Shown: positions 42,744 to 50,798 of the stretch, piece after piece | Numbering within the stretch: position 1 is the first letter of the stretch | Layout: each line of letters begins with the position of its first letter | From: Sporosarcina globispora | GTDB lineage: Bacteria > Bacillota > Bacilli > Bacillales > Cytobacillaceae | Reading direction: 5' to 3' | Assembly: GCF_001274725.1 (NCBI RefSeq) | Contig: NZ_LGUF01000007.1 | Location: 3,768,090 to 3,832,089, forward strand | Length of the DNA: 64,000 bases | The notes under the pieces: generated by a model | Database searches by the model: none | The model's input: the letters and a program-made list of their open reading frames with translations, nothing else | What the model was told of the DNA's origin: nothing | Program-made: the position numbers and the translations under genes

Positions 42744-43343
42744 TTATTCAGCTGTAGACAGCTCGTTTTCTGTAACCCACATGTGGTTTTTTACTTCCTG
42801 GCCGTCTGCTGTTGTGAAATCAACCATATAGGCAGTCGTTTCCTGCACAGAATTGATATCAGCAGTTGCTCCCTCCATCCCCTCTATGTGGCTTGCATTT
42901 ATTTTTACTTCGTCGCCTTCTTTAAATGGTTCCTCTCCCGCATCAGCAATCTCTTCATGAACTACCCATTTATGATTTTCAACTCTTTTACCGCCCGTAG
43001 ATGGTGAATAAGAGATTGTATAAACGATTGTATCATAAGCGCCAACAATAGTTGCTTCAGCTCCTTCCATTCCTCCCATATGCCCTTCTGTAATAAAGGC
43101 CTTGCTTCCAACTTCATATTTTGGGTTTTCAGCTTCCTTCATTCCTTCAGGAACTTCTCCGGAGCCGGAATGGTCCATGCCAGAATGATCTCCTGAATGA
43201 CCGCTGCTGTCATTATTCGTTATGTTCCCTTCAGTACTGGTATCTTCCTGACCGGTATTCTCGTCATTTCCGCCGCAGGCAGTTAAAGTTAACACTACAG
43301 CTAGAGAAACAAACCAAATTGCGAATTTTTTACTTGTTGGCAT
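42744..43343 (-). CDS. ydhK: YdhK family lipoprotein (DUF1541 repeats)
   Basis: A 199-residue lipoprotein with lipobox LTACGG (Cys at about 23), a His/Ser/Gly-rich linker (SGHSGDHSGMDHSGSGEVP) and two copies of DUF1541, seen as EGHMGGMEGAEATIVGAY and ASHIEGMEGATADINSV. The Met/His-rich composition and the neighbouring copper-binding yhjQ gene suggest a role in copper or heavy-metal stress at the cell surface; that is an inference. The start has a perfect AAGGAGG site. Confidence 0.88.
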   Translation of the reverse strand: MPTSKKFAIWFVSLAVVLTLTACGGNDENTGQEDTSTEGNITNNDSSGHSGDHSGMDHSGSGEVPEGMKEAENPKYEVGSKAFITEGHMGGMEGAEATIVGAYDTIVYTISYSPSTGGKRVENHKWVVHEEIADAGEEPFKEGDEVKINASHIEGMEGATADINSVQETTAYMVDFTTADGQEVKNHMWVTENELSTAE

Positions 43344-43500
43344 AACTTTTCCTCCTTGTTCTCATGAAGTTATTATGGCAAGAAATTGAGCAGAAAATAT
43401 GGAGCATCCATACAAAAATCTAAATTAATTTTCCCTGTAAAATGGGAAGTATGTATTGCTCATTCCTGCATAAGCGAATATTGCAAATAATAGCAGACGA

Positions 43501-43529
43501 AAACAGGCACCCAGTTGGATGCCTGTTTT
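43501..43529 (-). terminator. intrinsic terminator after yhjQ
   Basis: AAACAGGCA and TGCCTGTTT pair and lead into TTTTCG on the minus strand. Confidence 0.75.
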
Positions 43530-43538
43530 ACCTGCTGA

Positions 43539-43820
43539 TCACGAAGCCATTTTACGGCATTCTTCAGCACACTTAAAGCATGCTTCGGCACATTTTTGGC
43601 AATGGCCGTAATCGTGATTATTGCATTCTTTTCCACACGCTTCACAAATATCTGCACAAAGAGTGCAAATTCCCTTGGCAAATTGGCTGTTTGACTGCAT
43701 TGACTTAGCTGCAAAAGTACAGATATCTGCACACTCCCTGTCCAGGCGAATGCAATCCGCCATCATTTTAACATCTTCTTCTCCTAAGCATGCATCATAA
43801 CATACATTACAGGCTTTCAT
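43539..43820 (-). CDS. yhjQ: four-helix-bundle copper-binding protein, start region broken by a nonsense codon
   Basis: A Cys-rich protein of the YhjQ/Csp type that stores Cu(I) on cysteines lining a helical bundle. The visible part runs MKACNVCYDACLGEEDVKMM, CIRLDRECADICTFAAKSM, CTLCADICEACGKECNNHD and CQKCAEACFKCAEEC. The same frame continues upstream as SFEECIQACLEC, a typical family start, but codon 4 of the natural frame (ATG at 43868 behind AAAGGATG, then Tyr, Ser) is TAA at 43859-43857. From the internal ATG at 43820 the protein would lose three cysteines and has no ribosome-binding site, so the gene is probably impaired. Confidence 0.8.
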   Translation of the reverse strand: MKACNVCYDACLGEEDVKMMADCIRLDRECADICTFAAKSMQSNSQFAKGICTLCADICEACGKECNNHDYGHCQKCAEACFKCAEECRKMAS

Positions 43821-43956
43821 GCATTCTAAACAAGCCTGGATGCATTCTTCAAAAGATTAGCTGTACATTATATCATCCTTTCTTTAAACTCTTTACAAAG
43901 ATACTCTACCCCTGCCATCCCCAAGTAAACTGCATATTTTCTGCATATTTTCCGGT

Positions 43957-43990
43957 TCCATAAAAAGAGCAGAGAGTTATCTCTCCGCTC
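43957..43990 (-). terminator. intrinsic terminator after the LTA synthase remnant
   Basis: GAGCGGAGAG and CTCTCTGCTC pair on the minus strand with one mismatch and run into TTTTTATGG. Confidence 0.75.
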
Positions 43991-43997
43991 CTAACGC

Positions 43998-44787
43998 TTA
44001 CTTCTGTATACCTGGTCCATTTCTTTCCTCTTTAAATGAAACATCTTTCTTTACATAAGAGTAATCATTTCGGTTGATTGGAACAAATCCTTCCGGCTTA
44101 TAAAAGCGCAGCAAATCTTTGTAGACAATGTTATCTGACATTTCAAGCTCATTTTTCGCCTGATTGGCAAATGGCTTACATGCATCAGCTTCAGCAATTT
44201 CGCCAGTAATGGTAAAATAGCAAGTTTCTTCAATCTGAGTATATTCAGGTGAAATAAAGTTGCCGTTTCGGAATGGAACGACTTCTCGGTGCTTCTCTGT
44301 TAACAAATCCGACCCCATTTCCAGGTGATTTTTTGTATCAATGCCCAGCAGGTGAAGCAATGTTGGGCGTACATCCACCTGTCCTCCAACTTTATGGACA
44401 ATGCCGCCATCCACTCCTGGTACGTGAATAAATACAGGTACCTTTTGAAGCTTGGCATATTCAAATGATGTAATCTCTTTTCCGATCACTTCTGCCATTG
44501 CTTCATTGTGGTTTTCGGTAATTCCGTAATGATCGCCATACATGACAACCAATCAGCATGCCTGATTGCAATCTACCCTTAAAAAACAAAGCAAATCCCA
44601 GAAATACCAGTGTTGAACTTAACGGATTCAGAAACAGCAAAAACCGCTGTATATCATTATTGATGCCTAAATTAAATTCAATGCGATAGGCGATATACGT
44701 TTTAAGCCAAAAAAGGATAACAGTCAGAAAGAACAAAGCAAGGCTGCTTCTCGCCAGTTTCTTAGGCGATATAAATAACTTTCCCAT
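43998..44787 (-). pseudogene. lipoteichoic acid synthase family gene with a large internal deletion
   Basis: The 5' part (44787 to about 44550) encodes an LTA-synthase-like N terminus with two membrane segments (KKLARSSLALFFLTVILFW, then LNPLSSTLVFLGFALFFKGR). The 3' part (44552 to 43998) encodes only the C-terminal end of the sulfatase-like catalytic domain, beginning at VVMYGDHYGITENHN, where Asp-His bind the catalytic metal. Full family members have about 620-650 residues, so roughly 1.1 kb is missing, including the nucleophilic threonine region. The two parts are in different frames, so no functional enzyme can be made. The junction lies near 44545-44555. Confidence 0.82.
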
Positions 44788-44823
44788 TAGTGTGGTTTCA
44801 CCTCTTAAAAATAAACATGCGAA

Positions 44824-44845
44824 AAACTTAGCAAGGGCTAAGTTT
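44824..44845. other. perfect hairpin in the upstream region of the LTA synthase remnant
   Basis: AAACTTAGC and GCTAAGTTT flank a four-base loop; on the minus strand it continues into TTTTCGC. Located before the remnant's start codon, it looks like a leader attenuator or relic terminator. The rest of 44846-45104 shows no recognisable feature. Confidence 0.45.
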
Positions 44846-45104
44846 ATATGTGAAAAATATGTAAAGCCCGCATTAACAAATGGTGAATGAATGTAAAATA
44901 ATATAGCACAGTTTCAGTTTAATGGAAACTTATACCTTTCGCCTTTTTCCTTCAAAATCCAACAGATTTTTAATGAGGATTTTCTTTTAACTAATGTGAT
45001 CTGATGGTAAAATGAACTTTCGCCTCATAATTTCAGTGCTGCAGGAGTAATGATTTTAAAAGGGTACAAGCTAAAATTAAACATAATTGGATTGGAGAAT
45101 ATAC

Positions 45105-45731
45105 ATGAAGGAACGTTTTTTATTTTTTATCATTGGGATGCTTATCCTCACAATGGGGGTAGCTCTAATTATCAGATCAAACCTTGGCGCTTCTGCATGG
45201 GATGCCCTTGCTGTTGGTGAATCACAAATGTTTCACTTATCTGTTGGCACTTTTGTTTTTATAAATGGAGTTGCACTCATTTTTATAAATGCTTTTTTAA
45301 TGAAAAAGAAGCCTGAAGTCCTGGCAGCCATTTCGATCTTGATCATCGGCGCTCTTATTGATTTTTGGCTCCTGATTATCTTTGCTGACCTTTCCCCGCA
45401 AACACTGGCAGGTCAGTCATTCATTTTACTTTTTGGAATCCTTTCGATGGGGATGGGTGTTGCCATCTATCTGCAGGCAAAATTCCCGGCAAGTCCGATG
45501 GATACATTGATGGTAGCAATTCATACAAGATTTGGGTTAAATCTAAGAAATTCCAGGATCATCAGCGAAAGTTTTGCCCTGCTTCTTGCATTTTTATTTA
45601 AGGGTGCAATCGGTGTAGGCACGATTGTGGTAACACTAACTCTTGGTCTGGTTGTACAATTCTTTTACCCGGTTTTCGAAAGAACGCTTGAAAAAATGCA
45701 GGCACCTAAAGGTCCTGTCATTACCAAATAA
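45105..45731 (+). CDS. YczE/YitT-type integral membrane protein
   Basis: A 208-residue membrane protein with five hydrophobic segments. The stretch LIIRSNLGASAWDALAVG near the N terminus and KFPASPMDTLMVAI in the middle are typical for the YczE/YyaS family (B. subtilis YczE influences surfactin production). The ATG at 45105 is supported by TTGGAGA upstream; an in-frame start 18 bases earlier is unsupported. It is a lone gene. A specific function cannot be read. Confidence 0.83.
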   Translation: MKERFLFFIIGMLILTMGVALIIRSNLGASAWDALAVGESQMFHLSVGTFVFINGVALIFINAFLMKKKPEVLAAISILIIGALIDFWLLIIFADLSPQTLAGQSFILLFGILSMGMGVAIYLQAKFPASPMDTLMVAIHTRFGLNLRNSRIISESFALLLAFLFKGAIGVGTIVVTLTLGLVVQFFYPVFERTLEKMQAPKGPVITK

Positions 45732-45739
45732 TAAGCCCT

Positions 45740-45764
45740 CATCCTGCTCTTTTTGAGCAGGATG
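45740..45764. terminator. stem-loop terminator between convergent genes
   Basis: CATCCTGCTC and GAGCAGGATG pair perfectly around five Ts, followed on the plus strand by TTATTAATTT. Confidence 0.75.
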
Positions 45765-45767
45765 TTA

Positions 45768-48059
45768 TTAATTTCTTAATACATTAAAGTCTTTCCATTC
45801 ATCAGGCAGCAGGGCTTGGTACTTTGCTTGCAGATATCTGTCATCCATTAAGACAATCATTCCTGTATCGGTTTCAGAACGTATAAGTCTGCCCCCTGCC
45901 TGAAGAACTTTGTTCATTCCAGGATAGGTATAGGCGTAGTCATATCCGTTTTTCCCTTGATGAAAGAAATAGTTTTTTATAATTTCGCGCTCCAGCCCTA
46001 TCTGCGGAAGTCCTACACCAACCACAAATACCCCATTCAGCCTGTCCCCCTGCAAGTCAATCCCTTCTGAAAATATCCCGCCCATGACCGCAAAGCCCAG
46101 CAATGTTCCAGAGGGATTTGGCTGAAATGATTCCAGATACTCTTCCCTTTTTCCTTCGTCCATTCCAGTCCTTTGAATGATTGTGTCTACTGGCAAATCC
46201 TCTTCATGTAACCGTTCATAGACATTCTCCATATAAAGATAGGATGGGAAAAAGATAAGGTAATTGCCTATTTGTCCTTTCAGCATGTTTTTTATAGTGC
46301 TGACAATTGGTTCGATTGATCTTTCCCTGTCACGATATCTTGTGGATAGCGGCTGTATGCAGATCTTTGCCTGATCTTTTGAGAATGGGGAAGGAACGGA
46401 TAAAATAAAATCTTCTTCTTTAAAACCAAGCATGTCCAAATAATAATTTAAGGGCATCAAGGTAGCGGAAAAAAAGATTGCCGATTTATACCCCTTTCTG
46501 GCCTTTTGCAGAAGATTCGACGGATCCAGGCAAAATAACTTGATTATCAGGTTATTCCTTTGCTTTTGAATAAACGTTACAAACCTTTCATCATACAGTT
46601 TCCCTATTCTTATAAAGTTCTGGGCAGCAAAGTATACTTCCAGCAATTCTTCATCCGTATTGATTCTGTTTTGCCCCAAATAGTTTTCGGCACATTGAAC
46701 AAATTCCTCGAGAACATTAATAAGTTCTTCAGGGGGATCTTTTTCTGCGATTTCCTGATTTTCACCACATTTCTTTTTTAATTCAATAAAAATTCCATTA
46801 ACCTGTTTTGCACTTTTTTGAATCCCATCATCCTTCCCCTTAAAGGTTCTGCTCAATTGAAGAAAGGATGATTTTTCCAGGGAACTTGAATACATTTCCC
46901 TTCCACGGTCCACAAGGTTATGTGCTTCATCGATCAGGAGCGCAGTTTTCTTTTTCTCCTCTTCCAGCAATCGCTTAAGAGAGACCTTTGGATCGAAAAT
47001 ATAGTTATAATCACCGATGATGACGTCAGTGGCATATGCAGCATCCAATGAAAATTCAAAAGGGCAGACTTTATGGTTCATAGCATATTTTTCAATGGTC
47101 GTTCTGGTTATCATGTTCTCATTCGACAGCAGGTCAAGCACTGCATTGTTGATCCGGTCATAATATCCGCTGGCAAACTCACAGCTGTCTTTTTGACAAT
47201 TAACTTCTTCTTTAAAGCAAATTTTGTCCTTTGCGGTGATTGTAACCGATCTAAGGTTCAAACCATGTTCCTGCATCATGGCAATGGCCCCTTCCGCAGC
47301 CTGGCGGGTAATGGTTTTGGCAGTAGCATAGATGATTTTATGAATATGGCCTTCTCCAATGGCTTTTAGTGCTGGAAAAAGGGTTGAAATGGTTTTGCCG
47401 ATGCCTGTGGGTGCACTGGCAAATAAGCTCTTCCCCTCAGCAATGGTTTTATATACTGCTCCGGCAAATTTTCTCTGGCCATTTCGGTAAGCTGGAAAAG
47501 GAAAAGTCAATTCTTGCACGCTCTTCAATAAATCCTTTTGATGCTGAACTCTTAATTCCGCGTATGGAAAATAGAATTCCAGGAGATGCTGGATAAATTC
47601 TTCCAGTTCATGAAAAGAAAAGGTATGCTGAAACCTTTTCACTTCATCTGTTTTAGCTTGTACATATGTTAGTTGAACCGTCATTTTAGGTAGGCTATGA
47701 TCTTTTGCATACATAAAGGCATAGCATTTAGCCTGAGCCCAATGGACAGGATATGCGAATTTATCAACTTCTGATAAAGGAAGGGAGACAGACTTAATTT
47801 CATCAATTAACCGTTCATCGTTTTTGATGATAAGCCCGTCACATCTGCCCTCCAGGTGAAAGTCGAGATGATTGAAGGTTAGGGCTGTGTGCAAATACAC
47901 TTCTTTTTGATCTTCTTTCCGATAGAGTTTCTGAATTCTCTGATGAATCCTTGTTCCTTCTGAAAGAGGCACTGCAGAACGAAAGGCTGTTTCAATGCTG
48001 CCGCTCTTATACACATATTCAACTAACGATCTAACAGAAATTTTTATCTTATCATGCAT
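45768..48059 (-). CDS. DinG/Rad3-type DNA helicase with an N-terminal PD-(D/E)XK-like domain
   Basis: A 763-residue superfamily-2 iron-sulfur helicase. The N-terminal 190 residues resemble a PD-(D/E)XK nuclease module (LEGRCDGLIIKND followed by LIDEIKSVSLP). The helicase core has Walker A SAPTGIGKTISTLFPAL (about residue 215) and the DEAH box ALLIDEAHNLVDR (about 375). Four cysteines between them (ICFKEEVNCQKDSCEFA and KVCPFEF) should bind a [4Fe-4S] cluster, and the C-terminal motifs include GGIFSEGIDLQGDRLNGV and QAGGRLIRSETDTG. It is likely a DNA-repair helicase. It stands alone on the minus strand. Confidence 0.88.
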   Translation of the reverse strand: MHDKIKISVRSLVEYVYKSGSIETAFRSAVPLSEGTRIHQRIQKLYRKEDQKEVYLHTALTFNHLDFHLEGRCDGLIIKNDERLIDEIKSVSLPLSEVDKFAYPVHWAQAKCYAFMYAKDHSLPKMTVQLTYVQAKTDEVKRFQHTFSFHELEEFIQHLLEFYFPYAELRVQHQKDLLKSVQELTFPFPAYRNGQRKFAGAVYKTIAEGKSLFASAPTGIGKTISTLFPALKAIGEGHIHKIIYATAKTITRQAAEGAIAMMQEHGLNLRSVTITAKDKICFKEEVNCQKDSCEFASGYYDRINNAVLDLLSNENMITRTTIEKYAMNHKVCPFEFSLDAAYATDVIIGDYNYIFDPKVSLKRLLEEEKKKTALLIDEAHNLVDRGREMYSSSLEKSSFLQLSRTFKGKDDGIQKSAKQVNGIFIELKKKCGENQEIAEKDPPEELINVLEEFVQCAENYLGQNRINTDEELLEVYFAAQNFIRIGKLYDERFVTFIQKQRNNLIIKLFCLDPSNLLQKARKGYKSAIFFSATLMPLNYYLDMLGFKEEDFILSVPSPFSKDQAKICIQPLSTRYRDRERSIEPIVSTIKNMLKGQIGNYLIFFPSYLYMENVYERLHEEDLPVDTIIQRTGMDEGKREEYLESFQPNPSGTLLGFAVMGGIFSEGIDLQGDRLNGVFVVGVGLPQIGLEREIIKNYFFHQGKNGYDYAYTYPGMNKVLQAGGRLIRSETDTGMIVLMDDRYLQAKYQALLPDEWKDFNVLRN

Positions 48060-48217
48060 TAAAACGGCTCCTTGTATTATTATTACTCAATTATAGCACA
48101 TACGTTCTATAAGTGAGAAAGATTTGCAAAATCAGGAAAAAACCATTTACAATTTAAGCAGATGGAAAATGGGAGGAGTGTGAACGGATCTGTTCGTTTA
48201 ATGAACAGCCCAATAGG

Positions 48218-48652
48218 TTGAAAAAAATTATTTTTTGGACGATAACTGGAGGTTCATTTATTTTTCTGGGATTCCTCATCTACTTTGCTTCAATGGATTT
48301 GATATCGAATAAGGTAATGACAGAAGTTGCCAGCAGCATTACTGATGAAGATCTGGAGATGCTAGTCAATGATCCGAATATAGAGGCCCTGCTTGGAAGC
48401 AGCCAGAATGATTTTACCACGGTAGATCTGGAAAAGACCTCATTGCCAATAAAGACAAAAGAAGAGGCAGTGAAGAAGATTTCAGAGAATTTTTCGATGA
48501 TGGAAATCCAGCAGAGTGTCTCAAAGGTGAAAGGCGGACTGACTGCTGAAGAGCAGAATGAATTATACATCCTTTTAACAGAAAGGCTATCAAAGGATGA
48601 ATTAAATGCACTGAAACTTATTGCTTTGCAGGAAGTAAAAAAGAATCATTAA
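48218..48652 (+). CDS. single-pass membrane protein of unknown function
   Basis: A 144-residue protein with one N-terminal membrane segment (IIFWTITGGSFIFLGFLIYF) and a charged helical extracellular part (VASSITDEDLEMLVNDPNIE, LTERLSKDELNALKLIAL). I do not recognise the family. The only usable start is a TTG at 48218, without a good ribosome-binding site directly before it. A 13-codon GTG-started frame at 48180, close behind GGGAGGAG, ends in TGA overlapping that TTG, so translation may be coupled through a leader peptide. Confidence 0.6.
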   Translation: MKKIIFWTITGGSFIFLGFLIYFASMDLISNKVMTEVASSITDEDLEMLVNDPNIEALLGSSQNDFTTVDLEKTSLPIKTKEEAVKKISENFSMMEIQQSVSKVKGGLTAEEQNELYILLTERLSKDELNALKLIALQEVKKNH

Positions 48653-48716
48653 AAATAGATATTTCTAAGGAACTGTTTTTTTCTTATTTGGAATATACGG
48701 GATATTAGACCAAGCA

Positions 48717-48759
48717 AGATCTCTCCCTTTTCATACCTTAGTATGGAAAGGAGGGATCT
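48717..48759 (+). promoter_or_regulatory. long hairpin masking the ribosome-binding site of the 61-residue peptide
   Basis: The arm 48717-48736 pairs with 48741-48759 through about 19 base pairs with one bulged C and two G-U pairs, closing on a four-base loop. The 3' arm contains the whole Shine-Dalgarno GGAGGG, and the ATG follows three bases after the stem. The arrangement predicts translational control by structure, such as an RNA thermometer, a trans-acting opener or processing. Confidence 0.65.
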
Positions 48760-48762
48760 ATA

Positions 48763-48948
48763 ATGTATCAATTGGCATTATTATATCTTGCATGTATGCT
48801 TGCTGGCTACGGCATGACAATGGTACCTGTTACTGCAGTTATTACTTCAGGCATTGCCAGCTTTTTCACTATTGTAGGGGGTTTGGCTATGATCATCTTT
48901 GGTCTTGCCATCCTTTATCTTGGAGTTAAAGCTTTATTAGGGAAATAG
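48763..48948 (+). CDS. 61-residue hydrophobic membrane peptide
   Basis: A small, almost wholly hydrophobic protein (MYQLALLYLACMLAGYGMTM, then two further glycine-rich hydrophobic stretches ending VKALLGK) with two membrane segments. I do not recognise a family. Its near-consensus ribosome-binding site AAAGGAGGG is buried in a long hairpin. Size, hydrophobicity and masked start recall type I toxin peptides, but no antisense RNA gene could be identified. Alternatively it is a small structural membrane protein. It is followed by a bidirectional terminator. Confidence 0.65.
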   Translation: MYQLALLYLACMLAGYGMTMVPVTAVITSGIASFFTIVGGLAMIIFGLAILYLGVKALLGK

Positions 48949-48960
48949 ATTCTGCCTCAA

Positions 48961-48990
48961 AAGCACCAGCCGAGAGTAGCTGGTGCTTTC
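48961..48990. terminator. bidirectional intrinsic terminator
   Basis: AAGCACCAGC and GCTGGTGCTT pair perfectly around an eight-base loop; a TTTCATTT run follows on the plus strand. Confidence 0.82.
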
Positions 48991-49021
48991 ATTTATTTCT
49001 CTTTTTAACTGAATCATTCAT

Positions 49022-49453
49022 TCACTTAGCATCAAATGTGCTGAAGCAGGTTCTATCCCGTTTGTAGTCGAGCCCCCGGTCAACTCCATAAAATTCATAA
49101 ACAGATGTTAATACATATTTGGTGAATACTTTTACCAATTGATTTGCAAGCGAGACAGTTAAAAACGCTACAATGATCAAATATAGTGTTACTTCTACCT
49201 CCCCTGCTATGAACAAGGTATAAAAAAGCCATTGCTCCCTTGAAAAATACAACAAGAATAGAATAATAATCCCATAAAAAGCTGCCCAGTTCACGAGTGA
49301 AGTAATCCCCTGCATGATACGATCTTTTTGTATAGACTTCCACTTCCTCTTTTTTACGAGTAAGTTAACTGTCCATTTGGCAGCCAATATCATTCCTGCA
49401 AACAATAGAAACAGCAGTGCTTCCTTAATGGTTACATTCTTAATAAACAGCAT
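49022..49453 (-). pseudogene. truncated mechanosensitive channel (MscS family) remnant
   Basis: The first 128 or so residues look like the N-terminal membrane domain of a small-conductance mechanosensitive channel family protein, with three hydrophobic segments and the family-like junction SVYEFYGVDRGLDYK. In intact relatives, as I remember them, this is followed by the pore helix and the beta domain of MscS. Here the frame ends 15 residues later in unrelated sequence (RDRTCFSTFDAK) close to a terminator. The pore and vestibule are missing, so it cannot form a channel. A short membrane protein in its own right is the alternative. Confidence 0.6.
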
Positions 49454-49591
49454 AGTTAAATTCCCTCACCTGTTATGTTGTTAATGTATAATCTATTCCT
49501 CTTACATCGCTTCTTAAACTGTTGTGTTTAATACTGTTTAAAAAAAGGAAAGGTGATTACTAAATACATAAATTAAGGTTGGGGTATATGA

Positions 49592-50677
49592 ATGTGGATC
49601 AATAAACCATTTTTTAAATATGCAGCAGGCACCATTTTCTTGTTAATCATCATTTTTCTGCTTGGGAAGATTGATTATTTCCTGTGGCCGATAAGGGCCT
49701 TGATTGCAACCATTTTCTTTCCGGTATTGATCGCCGGCATTCTTTACTATATATTAAGGCCCCTAGTCAGGCTGGTTTCTAAGGCATTGCCCAAAACTGC
49801 CAGCATTATCGTTATTTTTGCAGCGCTCCTGGGTTTAGGGTATGTAGGCTTTAACTTGATTGGTACTACAATTGGCAGCCAGATAACTGAGCTAAGTGAA
49901 AATCTGCCAACTAAGATGGAAGAATTATCGGATGAAACTGAAAAAGTGGTTGAGAAAAATAATATGGACATGTTCTCCTATGATCAAGTAAAAAACAATG
50001 TGCTGAACTTTCTGGAAGCCATTTTATCAGGTGCTGGCGAAAACGTGCTGAAAGTCTTTTCTACCATTACTAGCATTGTCACGGTCATCGTTGTTGTGCC
50101 CTTTATCCTATTCTATTTCCTTAAGGATGACCACAAGCTCCGGCCTTTTCTTTTAAAATATCTTCCTGATAAACATGAGGAAGAAGGCCATAGAATTCTT
50201 GGAGATATTGATAAAACCTTATTTTCCTATGTTACTGGCCAATTTATTGTGGCAGTCGCAGATGGTGTGTTCATGTATATCGGATATAAGATCATCGGAT
50301 TAGAATACGCATTAATTTTAGCAATTTTTGCAATGTTCCTGACGGTTGTTCCTTTTCTTGGTCCGGTGCTCGGCATCATACCTGCAGTATTCATTGGGTT
50401 ATTACAAGGACCGGGAATGGTATTAAAAATAATACTGGTGCTAATTACTGTTCAGCTGCTCGAAAGCAATCTCGTTTCCCCTCATGTAATGGGCAAAAGA
50501 CTTAACCTCCATCCGCTTACAGTTATCATTATCTTAATGGCTGCAGGATCGATTTATGGATTTATCGGAATACTGATTGCCATTCCTTTCTATTCTGTAA
50601 TAAAGGTTCTTGTAAAAGACTTTAGAAGGTTTTACCGTTTAAGAACAAGGAAAAGTTTGCTTTCCGAAAAAATATAA
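49592..50677 (+). CDS. AI-2E family transporter (PF01594)
   Basis: A 361-residue integral membrane protein with about eight hydrophobic segments and the family's large extracytoplasmic loop (about residues 95-150). Conserved stretches include VVVPFILFYFLKDDHKLR, FSYVTGQFIVAVADGVFMY and FLTVVPFLGPVLGIIPAVFI. Members export diverse small molecules or act as Na+/H+ antiporters; the AI-2 name is historical. It is a lone gene ahead of an M42 peptidase. A possible in-frame start exists a few codons either side; the ATG used here follows GGGGTATATGA. Confidence 0.87.
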   Translation: MWINKPFFKYAAGTIFLLIIIFLLGKIDYFLWPIRALIATIFFPVLIAGILYYILRPLVRLVSKALPKTASIIVIFAALLGLGYVGFNLIGTTIGSQITELSENLPTKMEELSDETEKVVEKNNMDMFSYDQVKNNVLNFLEAILSGAGENVLKVFSTITSIVTVIVVVPFILFYFLKDDHKLRPFLLKYLPDKHEEEGHRILGDIDKTLFSYVTGQFIVAVADGVFMYIGYKIIGLEYALILAIFAMFLTVVPFLGPVLGIIPAVFIGLLQGPGMVLKIILVLITVQLLESNLVSPHVMGKRLNLHPLTVIIILMAAGSIYGFIGILIAIPFYSVIKVLVKDFRRFYRLRTRKSLLSEKI

Positions 50678-50798
50678 AAAGAATCTGACTGCCGTTCTGG
50701 CAGTTTATTTAAGTCCACCTTTAAATATGGTATGCTTCTTCCTGAAAATAACAGTATAATAGGAATTGCGCGTAAATATTTTGAGAGGAGTTTTCTAA

